A stretch of DNA of 64,000 nucleotides from Cyathus striatus (Eukaryota; Basidiomycota; Agaricomycetes; Agaricales; Nidulariaceae): NCBI GenBank assembly GCA_025738555.1, contig JAOVFP010000005.1, forward strand, positions 1,488,001 through 1,552,000. The letters are read 5' to 3'. Positions 47,545-58,909 of the stretch are shown piece after piece. The translations under genes were made by a program, and so were the position numbers. The notes beneath the pieces were generated by a model. It was given only the letters and a program-made list of their open reading frames with translations, ran no database searches and was not told the origin of the DNA. Positions within the stretch are counted from its first letter, which is position 1. Each line of letters opens with the position of its first letter.

Positions 47545-49580
47545 ACTAGAAACTTGACAGCAAGTTGCATGTTGGCACAGATGGCTGGACATCCCCAAAC
47601 CACTGTGCCCTTGTTACATTTACAATCACCTTTGAACATGATGGGAAGATGATAACCTTAATGCTTGATATTGTCAAGGTCCCAAGGTCACATACTGGAG
47701 AGAATTTGGCAGCAGCATTTGCAGAGATGTTAAGGGACTTTGGCCTGTTGTACAAAGTTAGTTTTCCTTTATGTCAAATATGATGATTGTAACAACATAT
47801 CCCTAGATCCTAGGTACAACTTGTGATAATGCCACCAACAACAACACAATGATCTCAAAGCTCCATGACATGCCTGGCTTGTTTACAAAAGTTAACCATA
47901 TATGGTGCTTTTTGCACATTAACAACCTCATCACACATATATTCATTAGACAATTTAATGCACCTCAAGTCTCCAAGTCTCAGCTCAAAGAACTTGTGCA
48001 GGTGAGTACTGCTGAGGACACACACTTTTATGAGCTTTGCTGTGAAGAAGATGTTGACACCTTGGATCCAAGCATTGCACTTGAAGATGAGTTCATGTCA
48101 TTCACAGAAGGAGATGAAGATAATATTGATGGTTGGATTGATGAAATTGCTGCACTATCACAAGTTGAGCATAAGCAGATGGAGGGGAAGCTTCAGCCTG
48201 TGAAGCTTGTACTTGCTAAGGTAAATCAATACTTGCTACTTTATAACAATTCATGCTCACCATACATATAGGTTCAAAAGCTGGCATACACTGTTGTATA
48301 CTCTATGACCAAGTTGCTGCCTGCATGGAGAGAGTGCCTTGAGGGGCTGGGACAACCTGTTAAACTCATACCATGTGATGTAAGAACATGATGGAATTCA
48401 ACATATGACTTACTTCTTTTCTTGCTCAAGCACAAGTGTGCATATATGCAATTTACAGGCAATGTTGAGAATGGCCTTTGAGATATGTATGAGTTGAATG
48501 AGGACAAGTGGCATATAATTGAAGAGCTGTGTAAGATTCTGAAGGTGAGGCTGTCCTGTGGGTCAATTACAAAGCTGGGCTAATTATAATCCACTGTAGA
48601 TTCTCAAGGATGTGACTCTTGTATTTTCTTGTGCTGTACCTAATATTGCTAATGTGATCCTGGTAATGGATGACATAAGTGACAAGGTGACTTCCATTGC
48701 TATTGACACTGAAGTCCCTGCCTCAATTTGCACTGCTGCTTGGCTTGCAAAGAAAACCCTTAACAGGTACTATTCATGGACAGATGAGTCAGAGGCATAC
48801 AGGATTGCAATGAGTAAACATTCTATTCCTTTCTCACTATATTACAGTTTTCTCACTGTTATATTCTAGTACTTCATCCTAAGTATAAGTTACAGTACTT
48901 CAAGAATGCAGGATGGCAAGAATCCTGGATTGATACTGTTATGGAGGTATTGTGTACTCAGTATAGGCTGTACTACTCAAGTGTTGCTGAGATGTCTGGG
49001 ATGAGAGATGGAACACCTGTAGCTGAGGTGGTATGTTACTGTGTCTTTAATTATTGCTTGTACTGATTGGTTTTCAGTCATTGACTTTAAGGATGGTCAG
49101 AGTGATGAATCAAATATATTTGACAGCATCCTCAAGCCTGCTTGTTCTCAATTGTCATTGGAACTTCAAGATGAGATTGATTGCTACTAACCAATGGATA
49201 CTGAGAACATCAAGTTGGAGGATGTCTTAATGTGGTAGTGGGAATGTAAAGCAATGTTTCCATGCCTCTCAATAATGGCATTATATTACCTGAGTATTCC
49301 AGGTGAGTCTTGCTATTGCTATTTACATTCATTTAGCTAACCTTCAGTGTAAGCTACTTCTGTAGATGTTGAGTGTATCTTTAATCATGGCCACCTCCTG
49401 CTATTGCATGGCCATAGCAGGCTTTCAGTCCAAACAACTCACACTCTCTTATGTCTTGGTAGCTAGAGTAAACTAGGATATATCAAAGATTCAGATGTTG
49501 AGGCTGTTGCATGATTACCTGAACTTGAAGGGGAGGATCAAGAGGAGCTGAAAGCAGGATGGGACTGCATCTCTATGTAA
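47545..49580 (+). pseudogene. hAT transposase, decayed, multi-exon
   Basis: In order on the plus strand: LHVGTDGWTSPNHCALVTFT, LDIVKVPRSHTGENLAAAF, then after an intron ILGTTCDNATNNNTMISKL and HIWCFLHINNLITH, an acidic segment, KLLPAWRECLEG, CDVRT*WNSTYD (in-frame TGA), AAWLAKKTLNRYYSWTDESE, LHPKYKLQYFKNAGW, and the dimerisation domain split as DTENIKLEDVLMW*WECKA and DVECIFNHGHLLLLHGHSRL. These are the hAT RNase-H-fold and C-terminal domains. Introns have GT-AG borders. Stops and lost residues, and a missing N-terminal BED-type region, make it inactive. Confidence 0.85.
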
Positions 49581-51589
49581 AACCATGTCTATAAACCATA
49601 TTTCAGAATTTTTATCATATTGGCATTATACACCAAGTATAGAACTAATGTGTAAGTAGAATCAGTTAATGGCTTCACTGCCTCTGTCAGAAGGGCTCCA
49701 GCTCTTCCAGATGCACAACAACAATAACAGGTGCCTCTGCTGATGCTGTAGTCCTCTTTCTCCTCCTCTCTGCTGCCTTCCACTACTGCTGCCAAAAACT
49801 CCAACAACTTTTTGCTCACATGGAATGAAAAGAGAGGAAAGTCTCCTGGATGGAGAAGACTTTGATGATGATAGTGAGGTACCTATGTAAGGTTACCATG
49901 ACACACCACCCTCTGGAGCTGCTGCTGAGTGCCTGCCAGAAATCTGACTGCCAGCACATTGACTTTGCTAGGCCATGTGCTTGATGTACAGCACCCCAGT
50001 ACAAACCTGCATCCACTGCCCAGACCTCAGGTGTCTGAGAATGGGAGTATCCCCAGAGAGGAGGGGATATGGCCACCAGGGAAGAGCAGAGAGTTTATTG
50101 ATCCATTCATTCTGCCAGCCTGTTGTCGACACTAGCCTGTTGTCAACCCTAGTCATCCTCAACACCTCCAACACCTCCCCTGCCTTCTTCCCTCTCCCTC
50201 CTCCAACTCTGTTGATGCTGGCTGTCCTCAACATCTACAACATCTCCCCTGCCTCCTCATCCCCCTCCCCTTCACCTGCCACCTCTCCAACTTCTTAAGT
50301 GGGCTACATGACACACCCAACATTGTCAAAGCACTTGATGCCATTATTAAAGGTGACAGCCTTTCCCAAATGAATGACTCTGGCCTTTTGACCTGCAGGA
50401 GACACATGAGATGCTGGTGCTAGCTTGACACCTTGAGCAAACATGATTGAGGCACACTGCAGTGCACATATACCATATATGATGCCTTTTGATCTGTAGA
50501 ATGGGGCATGAGTATGAATTTATGCCAAGAGTGATAGGAGAGGATGGAGGGAGAAAGAACAGATATGTGAGTAGCATTCAAGTACACAGTAGCATGTATA
50601 CATGACAATATGCAAAGGGAAGAGAAAGGGGGGAGGAACACACATCATGTTTACTCACCATAAACATCACTTCCAGCATACTAGCCCTATTGTTACTTCT
50701 TGGTGTGTCCAATAGAGCTCATCAGTGTTCATAAGGGTACCAAACTTGCTAGTCTTGAAGCTTAGAGTCTTGAACTGAAAGAGAGTGGGGCAGGATATCT
50801 AGTAGGGACATTGAGAACAGAGTAATTGAGTCTTGAAGCTTGAAGTGTAGACTTGGTGAACTGAAAGAGAGCTCAAGGAGGGGGAGAGGGAGTGGGGATA
50901 TCAATGGAAGAGTGAGAAGAGGTCTGTGCATTGGGATTTTCTCACAGCATAAATACACAGGTATACCTGTGACCCATGGTACCCACCATTTATGTACCCA
51001 TAGTCAGTGGGTATGGGTCTTTGTCAGTACAGGTATGGGTAGGCCTCATATTACCCACAGGTTACCTGTGACATTGCCTACCCAAGCTGCCAACTAGAGT
51101 ATTCTAATTGAATAACACTACCAAGGAAAGAGTCCAAGGGCTGGGGTTGAGTCCCACACTGCCAGTCAGAGTATCTGCATGATATGAACCAAGAGATTTG
51201 ACACAATGGCAATATATTTGGGCTATCAATTCCTACATAAATTACAATGTACTAGGTAGCTATACAATAAAAAAGACCCAAAAAATAATACTCTGGAATG
51301 TATTAGTACTTCTCTGTACCAGAATAACACTCCCAGTACTAAGCTAGATGATCACATAACTACAGGGAAATACTTCAGACTAGAGAACTCTTAGTACCAC
51401 TGGTCCCACCAGATACCACAACTCATAGCTATTGCACAGTCTCTTGAATAACCTGGAACATCCATATGTCTCTCCTGTGTATTACTGCAGCCATGCGGGA
51501 AACCACATGTCCCCCAGCACTCTGAAACACACATCCAACACTACCTGCAGCACATTGGGTGGTGCAATCAGATGTGCCTGCACTGGTAA
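49581..51589. other. Unassigned sequence inside the inverted-repeat region
   Basis: No gene is supported. A roughly 75-bp C-rich duplication lies at 50150-50270, and short GGTATGGGT / ACCTGTGAC repeats at 50955-51075 resemble hAT subterminal sequence. Confidence 0.4.
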
Positions 51590-52135
51590 CACTGGTATCT
51601 GTTATATCTGAGTACTTGGCCAAGATTAGCACATGTATTAATGCATGTCTTGATGGGTGCCTATTAATAGCATAGCATGGCACTTGATGCACCTCTGAAA
51701 CAGAATGTGTCTGCATGTTTCTTCACATGGAGGGCCAACTACACCTCCTGGGCTTCCACAAAACTCTTGGACAATATGACATATTATTTACCTTACCTAT
51801 CCCATTGTACATGAGACCATTGCCATGTATTCAAGTATATAAGTAGTTAGACATACCTTTAGAATACCTTAAGCACCACACTGGCTGTACTTCAGTTCTT
51901 GCAGTAGAGTATGTCCTGAATTTGATATTGGCATTCCAAGTATAATTCTGAAGTCTGAAATCTGATCTGAAACTACTGAAAGCAATTGCATTTACTGTTA
52001 ATACATTGTTCATTTATTCTACTGGAAAATCTTGTGCCCTTGAACTAAATATAAATCTAACTTGAACTTACTGTTCTTTGTTGGTGGTGTTAAAACTATG
52101 TAAATAAACATTATCTAAAAGTTGGTCTTATCACT

Positions 52136-52805
52136 ACTAAGGCCTGACCCAGAGGCTGTGCAACCCAGAATATCTAACACCTTTAGCTCTCCCCCACAAC
52201 TGGAGTAACTACAAAAAGAAGTGCAGCTCTATGACTTAGTCCACTGTATTGATTCCTTCCCAATGCATAACTTGCACAGGTGAGGGAGATGAATCAGAGA
52301 CTAAATCAAACCAATCAGAGTGAACATATGACTGTATACAGTTGTACAGGATGGTTACCAACAGGTGGAAACCATATTGTACATGTACCATATCAAGCTT
52401 GACTCTACCATAGCCATATAAAATGGCTATGGTTGGCAGCTCTAACTGTAATCACTTGTTCATGAAGTTGCATATTGGTTCAGCATTCAGGATTTTCATT
52501 GATGTCATAAAACAGTTGATTCTTACAAAGATATTAAAGCACTCTGACTAGATCTTGCAATTCAGAAAGTCCATTTATTAACTCCTAACCAAAAATACAA
52601 ACAGCCAACACAAAAAACAATGAAGTGTATGAGATGTAGACAACATCATGAGTAATCTGATTATTACCTTTCCACAAGGTTTCTGATTGATCATATTTAT
52701 GTAATTGGTGGTTGCATGACAGTCAACAATTAAGAATTTTACAATAGTTTACATCTAAGCTCCAGTAAATTTAGCAAAGCCTACCACTGAGTCCAATCCC
52801 TACTA
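52136..52805. other. AT-rich spacer
   Basis: No gene is seen. Confidence 0.4.
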
Positions 52806-54042
52806 TGTCACAACCATGCCCCTAGTCTGACTTGGCAGCAGAGTACAAGAGGGTGACTGCAGAGAAATGAGGGGTGAGTATGATATGAGAGCAGAGAAGG
52901 TAACTCAGGGGGTAGGACTTTGGCTTCAGCTTATGTGCTGCACCCCTGGGATTCCCAGTCCTGGATTTCAGAATAAGGGCAAGCCCTTTGGAGAAGACAA
53001 GAGATGAGAGGGACAAGAGATGAAACTCAAGTCAGACCAGAAGGTGAGGACATAGTTCAATATGAAACTAAAGACTAAGTACAAATTGAGTGCTACTTAA
53101 ATAAGGTACTCTTCACTGAAATCCAGCACCCATATGTAATCATATTATGTAAGTGCCAAGAGCAGCCAAATCTGAGGTCAAGAAAATTTTTGAAATTTAT
53201 TTTGTAAAAAATATGTAACAAAACATGTTCCCATGAGCCAAAATGCTTTAAATCCTCATTAAAACATACCTAAAAGTGTTGTGATACAACTATAGTAACT
53301 GACCAGCTATCCCTTGGAGCAGAAAGGGCATCTTCCATCTCTGAATGTCACATGGTAATATGACAAAGCGTGACACATATGTGACATATTGCATAATGTC
53401 ACGCAGTGTGACAGCCAAATCTCTGATGTTAAAAATATAAAATGCTGCCATTCCAGCAGAAAAATGCTAAATATGCATTTTCTGCAATAAAAATAAATCA
53501 TGTAACTGGCTCATGAAATTTAAGTCTATCAATATTTTTTTTACTGTTAATTGTAGTTTACATCTTAACAATTACATCCCAGAAGATAGAAATGAAAAAG
53601 GAGTATTTGTGGTGGAGTAAATAGCTGTTGATGTTGATGAAGGTAGTTGCTTATGTAAGGGGGTGCTGGATTTCAGTGAAGAGTACCTTACTAGAGACTT
53701 GGAGTAAGTAAAGGCCAGCAGAGAAGTACAGTCAGGGTAGGCATACATAGAATGAAGACTATAACTAATTAAACATAATAAAACATGTCAGAGAAGTGAG
53801 TGCATATAGTGGTGTAAAGTGAAATAGATAGTGGTGCACTTAAGAATAATAAGTGACTCACTATGAATGTATACTACAATTACTGAGGGGATGGCTCAGT
53901 AGAACAGAGGAAAGGAAACAAGAGTAATCTATGTACAGTAAGCAATATATAATAATGAGAATGTAATCAAAGTTCAGAGTAACAGAGGGAAATGTGGAGT
54001 AAGGGACTAGGAGTTTGGAGGTAGGCGATATGGGACATGTCA
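52806..54042. mobile_element. LTR, CpG-depleted copy, split by a MITE
   Basis: It aligns with the solo LTR at 28508-29170. The flanking 5-mers are tacta (52801-52805) and tatta (54043-54047), a duplication with one C-to-T change. Relative to the other copy nearly every CG has become TG or CA (for example cacgaccgtg versus cacaaccatg). A 585-bp insertion separates 52806-53103 from 53689-54042. Confidence 0.92.
53104..53688. mobile_element. MITE with 28-bp TIRs inserted at TA
   Basis: The ends begin AGGTACTCTTCACTGAAATC and finish with the exact complement; identity extends 28 bp on each side to AGCACCC. The dinucleotide TA is duplicated at 53102-53103 and 53689-53690. The intact LTR copy shows the empty site as cttaaatactagag. 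TA target choice fits Tc1/mariner-type mobilisation. No transposase is encoded. Confidence 0.95.
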
Positions 54043-54047
54043 TATTA

Positions 54048-55403
54048 TCAACTTCAATTAACAGTCATTTACCTGTAGACTCTAATAAATTTACTAATTA
54101 ACTACAATATTTGTGTGCCTACCCCTGGGTCCATATACTTCTTCCTATTGTCTATTTTTAGATAATAGGAAAATTAACAGATTATAACTACATACTCTTG
54201 CAGTCCTACAACTAATAGCTGACTGGTATGCTCCACTGCAATTCAGCATAATTTAAACCCCTTATTAGCATAGATCATTCACACACTAGCTGACAGTCTG
54301 GGACCTCTACCACAGCTACTAAGCACAACCTGTATATATTTACTGTACTAATTCAAATAGCCCATCACCCTTGGGTCTGCATGACAGGTCTAAGTGGTAG
54401 GAGCTTTCATCATATTGCAAAAAGTACTGTGACATTTTCAGAAATTTCAGTACCTGGTCAAAGGTAGGTGCCCCATTCCATAAAACACCAATACAAAACA
54501 TGTAATGTTGTCATGTTGTAATGGTAAAATTGAGTGAAAATATTGAAATAAATTCAAAGAAAAGTGTTCATCTTCTATCCTTTGGTTCAAGCCTGAGCCA
54601 GAGAATTTTTTAAATTGTACTCACCAGACCTTTCATCAAGTACTTTTGTAATACTTTACAAAGTATGAAATTCCATTTTGTGAGGGGGGGGCATTGTGTC
54701 TGACTGACAAACTATTTGAATTGGTACAGTACCATCTGTAACTAGATATAAAGATAGGAAATATTTGTTCTATGGTAGGTAGTGATATGTTACACATATT
54801 TGATATTTGTTCCAATGCCTCTCAGTTCTACCATATGATAGCAACCAATTCTGTCACTCTTTCTCATCAATTGTTATTGAGTTCCAGATTTTTATTCTTC
54901 AGTACTCTCAATGGTATTGGTGGCTCCTTTTTCACAACATAAAAGAATGTACTTAACATTATATTAGTCTCAAGTATTATTCTTGTTATTGGTAATAATT
55001 TAATATAAACTTTCTAAAATGTTTAATTCTGGCATTTTTAATTTTACATTTTTCTCTCTTTGAACTGTTTGAACAAGATCTAGATGACATAGTTGGCAAT
55101 TACCAAGTGTGATAGTTAGATAAGATAGAAAAGCAAGATCCTGAAAAGTTAGCAATTCATGAGTTATCTATATTAGACATATTGTAGTAATTAGGGAAGC
55201 CAGGCATACCTGATGTATTGAATCAGCAAAAAGTACAATTATAACATACTAGCTTGACCATATAGTTGCAAAAATATATAAAAGCAGTAAAAAGTTAAAT
55301 GTAGCATCAAAACAAATAAATACAGCAAGAAATAAATGTGAAAATTTGAAAAACAATGGGAAAAAAAGAAAGAAAAAAAAATGAACTAATACAAAATGAT
55401 CAG
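54048..55403. other. AT-rich spacer downstream of NLR gene 2
   Basis: No gene is supported. Confidence 0.5.
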
Positions 55404-58400
55404 TTAAACATAATCTTTGATAGGTGAAGTAAAACAATTTGTCCAATCACAACCATGGAAAAATTTTGATAAGTCTAACCTGTATAATATAATCTGTTCC
55501 ATGACAGAAATAGTGTCAAAATCACATAATCCAGCTCTTAAATAATGTGGAACCCATAAAAGTATATCACCATTCTTGCTTTTAAGCCAGCTATCCATAT
55601 GACATGAGACATATATACAGGGGCCCCCAAGTGAAAATAAGATATTGAAATGATCTAAATAACAATAAATTCAGACAAAAAACTTATAATGTCTATCAAA
55701 ATAAAATACATACTGGGAGTCAATTGTACATTTTTGACATTTTTGTTATTATTCATAAAGTAGTTACACATTAGGAAATCAATATATTTTTGATGAATAC
55801 TGCAAGTAAATTATTTAGTTCAAATTAATTGTTTTCATTTAAAATATAACAAATGTTACATACATTGCAATTGATGGTTTTAACCTGGAAAATTTTACAT
55901 CATTTTTCTCAAATGGCCCAGCAGTGACTTGACCATTTTCCACATCCCATATTCTCACAGTCCCATCTTCTGAGCCAGATACCACCTGCTTTCCATCTGG
56001 GGAAAATGCTACAGACCAAACTGAGCTTGTGTGCCCCTCAAATGGACCAGCAGCAAGTTCCCCACTTTCCACATCCCATATTCTCAGTCTTATCATATGA
56101 GCCAGATACCACTTGATTTCCATCTGGAGAAAATGCTACAGACCGTACTGAGGATGTGTGCCCCTCAAATAGACCAGTGGCAAGTTGACCACTTTTCACA
56201 TCCCATATTCTCACAGTTTGATCATCTGAGCCAGATATCACTTGCTTTCCATCTGGAGAAAATGCTACAGACCAAACCTTGTCTGTGTGCCCCTCAAATA
56301 GACTAGCAGCAACCTGACCACTTTCCACATCCCATATTCTCACAGTTTGATCACCAGAGCCAGATACCACTTGCTTTCCATCTGGAGAAAATGCTACAGA
56401 CCAAACTGCATATTTGTGCCCCACAAATGGACCAGCAGCAAGTTGACCATTTTCCACATCCCATATTCTCAGTCTTATCAAGTGAGCCAGATACTACTTG
56501 CTTTCCATCTGGAGAAAATGCTACAGACCAAACCTTGTCTGTGTGCCCCTCAAGTGGACCAGCAGCAAGTTGACCACTTTTCACATTCCATATTCTCACA
56601 GTTTTATCATAAGAGCCAGATACCACTTGCTTTCCATCTGGGGAAAATGCTACAGACTGAACTGAGGATGTGTGCCCTTCAAATGGACCAGTAATTAATT
56701 TACCAGTAATTCTATCCCATATTTCAGCAGTACTATTCTTTAATCCAACAAGAATTTTTGTTCCATCAGCAGAAACTGTAACACTGTTCACTGCTGAAGT
56801 ATAATGGTAAATGTCAGTTCCTTTATATTTCCAATGTAGCTCACTATCCCCCAATCTAGAAACTATATTTCTAAACATAGTGTGGTATTGAATGTAGATA
56901 ATTGATTTAAGTGGTGTAAATGGCAGTGCAGAAAGATATATATGTGGGGCACTTGTTGTAATTGGATCATAAAAATGCTTGATAAATTCAATAGCATCAT
57001 CAATGAACTCTTCTACATCTCTTTCATTCTATATATTCAAATTATTAATTGTAATATATAACTTATTTTTCACTCACATTAATACAACATTTCAATTCTC
57101 TCAATAGCCACAATGCCCTGGGTACTTCATCTAGCAAGCTCATAACTTCAAGCCAGTACAGAAACTTTTGATACAAGAAAGTTATAATTTCCTTTTTACT
57201 TTCTTCAATATTCTTATGACTTGGACTATCCATCTTATGCAGTGGCCAGTACATGCAGCAGTATTGTAAATAATTTGGTATGTGACTCTGAATTTGTTCA
57301 GATATATTTTCCACATATTTGTTTTTGACATATGATGTTTTCAATTCACAAATATTGAACTTTAGTTCATTATTCATTATTTTATATATTGTAGTTTCCA
57401 TTTTAATGGAAAGAGATGCTTTGCCTATTTTATACTGCTCTATTAGACATTTTTCTGTTAAAAATTCTACAAAGGATAAGTGCTTTGTAGTTACTTTTTC
57501 ATCATTGATGGAAAGTACAGGTTGTAGGAATCCCAATATGGATTTAATTTTATAATTCAGATCTTCATTGATGTTATCACTAATAAAGTGTTGTATATCA
57601 TTTTTTTGTAGAGGAACTTTTGCAAGTATTATTACTCCAAGAACATTCTGAACAATTTGTTTGTCTGTCTCTCTCCAAGTTATAAATGAAGAGTTCAAGA
57701 TCTGTGCATACAAGTTGTATATAGCAAGCTCTCCACTCTCTTCTTGATTTTCTAGAATTAGCTTCAACTTTTTCTTTGGATTTGTAATATTCTGTTCAAT
57801 TGTAGTTATATATCTAACAACAGTAGAAGCCCAAATGAACAATCCTGCAGCTTTCTGTGTTAACTTTCTTAATTCTTCATCATTTGGTTTCCAATCCATG
57901 TTTGAGAGAACTTGAGAGCTTTCAAATTTCTCTTTTAGATAACTATGTATATCATCATTCATTTCTGAGCTCACATTCAAGCCTATCTCTAGCTCATAGT
58001 CAATAGACATATTATCTTTCACCCATTTCTTTGGCTTGGACACAGGTCTACCAGTTACAATAAGTTTACAATGTTTTGGAAGCTGTGCCCAAGAAACCAG
58101 AGTGTTTTTAAATATTTCCATGTCATTGGAATCCTTGCATTCATCCAATGCATCAATAATCACAACTGGTGGAAAGTCCTTTAGTTGCATCTCAGAATCA
58201 TGAAAAATGTCAAGAATAAAATTTTCAAAATGCCCCTGGATATGGTTAGGTTGGAAGTTCATATCAAGTTTGTTTGCAATTGATCTAGCAATAGAAGTGT
58301 GAATGGAGGCCATAGTGGCTGCAGCAGTGCACCAAACAACACATGGATTATTTAACTCATCATCATTTCTTATGAGGTAATGAAAGCCACAGAGCCTCTT

Positions 58401-58788
58401 GGTTTTGGAGAGCTTGAACACTAAAGTGGAGGCAATTGCTGACTTTCCAGCTCCAGGATATCCAGTGATCCACGTAACATTTTTTGATTCATCTGATAAT
58501 AAGAATAGCTATCAGAATAATAAACTAATAATTGAAATTTCACATACTGAAATCATTGAGCCAGTCATCTATCTTCTTAAGCAATCCCTTCCTTGTTCCT
58601 TCCATGCAGCCTGGTACATTAAATTTGTCACAAGATAAAGGCTTAAGTTGACTAAGTTTTTCTTTCATGTCATTTGCACCTCCCTGATTAATAATCTGAT
58701 TTCTGGTGACATTGTTCAAGGTACTATTTTGAACATTCACATTGTGTGCATTGCTAAACATATGAGCACTAGAAGAGTGTGTAGCCAT
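55404..58788 (-). pseudogene. NLR gene 2: NACHT with 7 WD40 repeats, two identical frameshifts
   Basis: Exons 58788-58548, 58492-57078 and 57028 onward are joined by GT-AG introns of 55 and 49 nt, with consistent phase. The N-terminus holds MFSNAHNVNVQNSTLNNV and CMEGTR; NACHT holds Walker A GYPGAGKS, Walker B VVIIDALDECK, LIVTGRPVS and GLFIWAS; then a linker SHIPNYLQYCCMYW and seven WD units. Units 3 and 6 each lack the same two bases (KTENMGCG where KTVRIWDV is expected), at about 56470 and 56090. A C-terminal piece, DSWLKSKNGDILLWVPHYL to DLSKFFHGCDWTNCF, lies at 55598-55404, after an intron or decayed stretch. As it stands the product would end soon after WD unit 3. The gene is in the same orientation as NLR gene 1 and has the same intron positions, so the two are paralogues. 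Confidence 0.88.
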
Positions 58789-58898
58789 GAGTATAAATGG
58801 TTGTGATCGAAAATTAGTTTGTCAGTTCAAGTTTGATGTTCGCAGTGTTGTCACTTGTAGGGGGGGGGGAAGGAAACACTTGAGTTCTGCACACTGCC

Positions 58899-58905
58899 TT
58901 TATAC
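58899..58905 (-). promoter_or_regulatory. TATA box of NLR gene 2
   Basis: GTATAAA on the minus strand lies about 110 bp upstream of the ATG at 58788, the same spacing as in NLR gene 1. Confidence 0.5.
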
Positions 58906-58909
58906 CTGA

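Larger units (their letters stand above)
46690..52135. mobile_element. 5.4-kb region bounded by long inverted repeats
   Basis: The left arm (46690-47235) and right arm (51590-52135) are inverted copies at roughly 85 percent identity by eye. Both contain CAAGTTAGATTTATATTTAG, CAGATTTCAGACTTCAGAAT, CCAGTGTGGTGCTTAAG and CTATTAATAGGCAC. Outer ends carry CTGATAAGACTAACTTTTAG and its complement. A hAT transposase relic lies between the arms. The region is either one element with unusually long arms or two oppositely oriented copies of another repeat. Confidence 0.65.

Noticed and set aside
51084..52441. A hAT element bounded by GCTGCCAAC and GTTGGCAGC
   Set aside because: Flanking bases do not form a duplication and the right end lies beyond the inverted-repeat arm.
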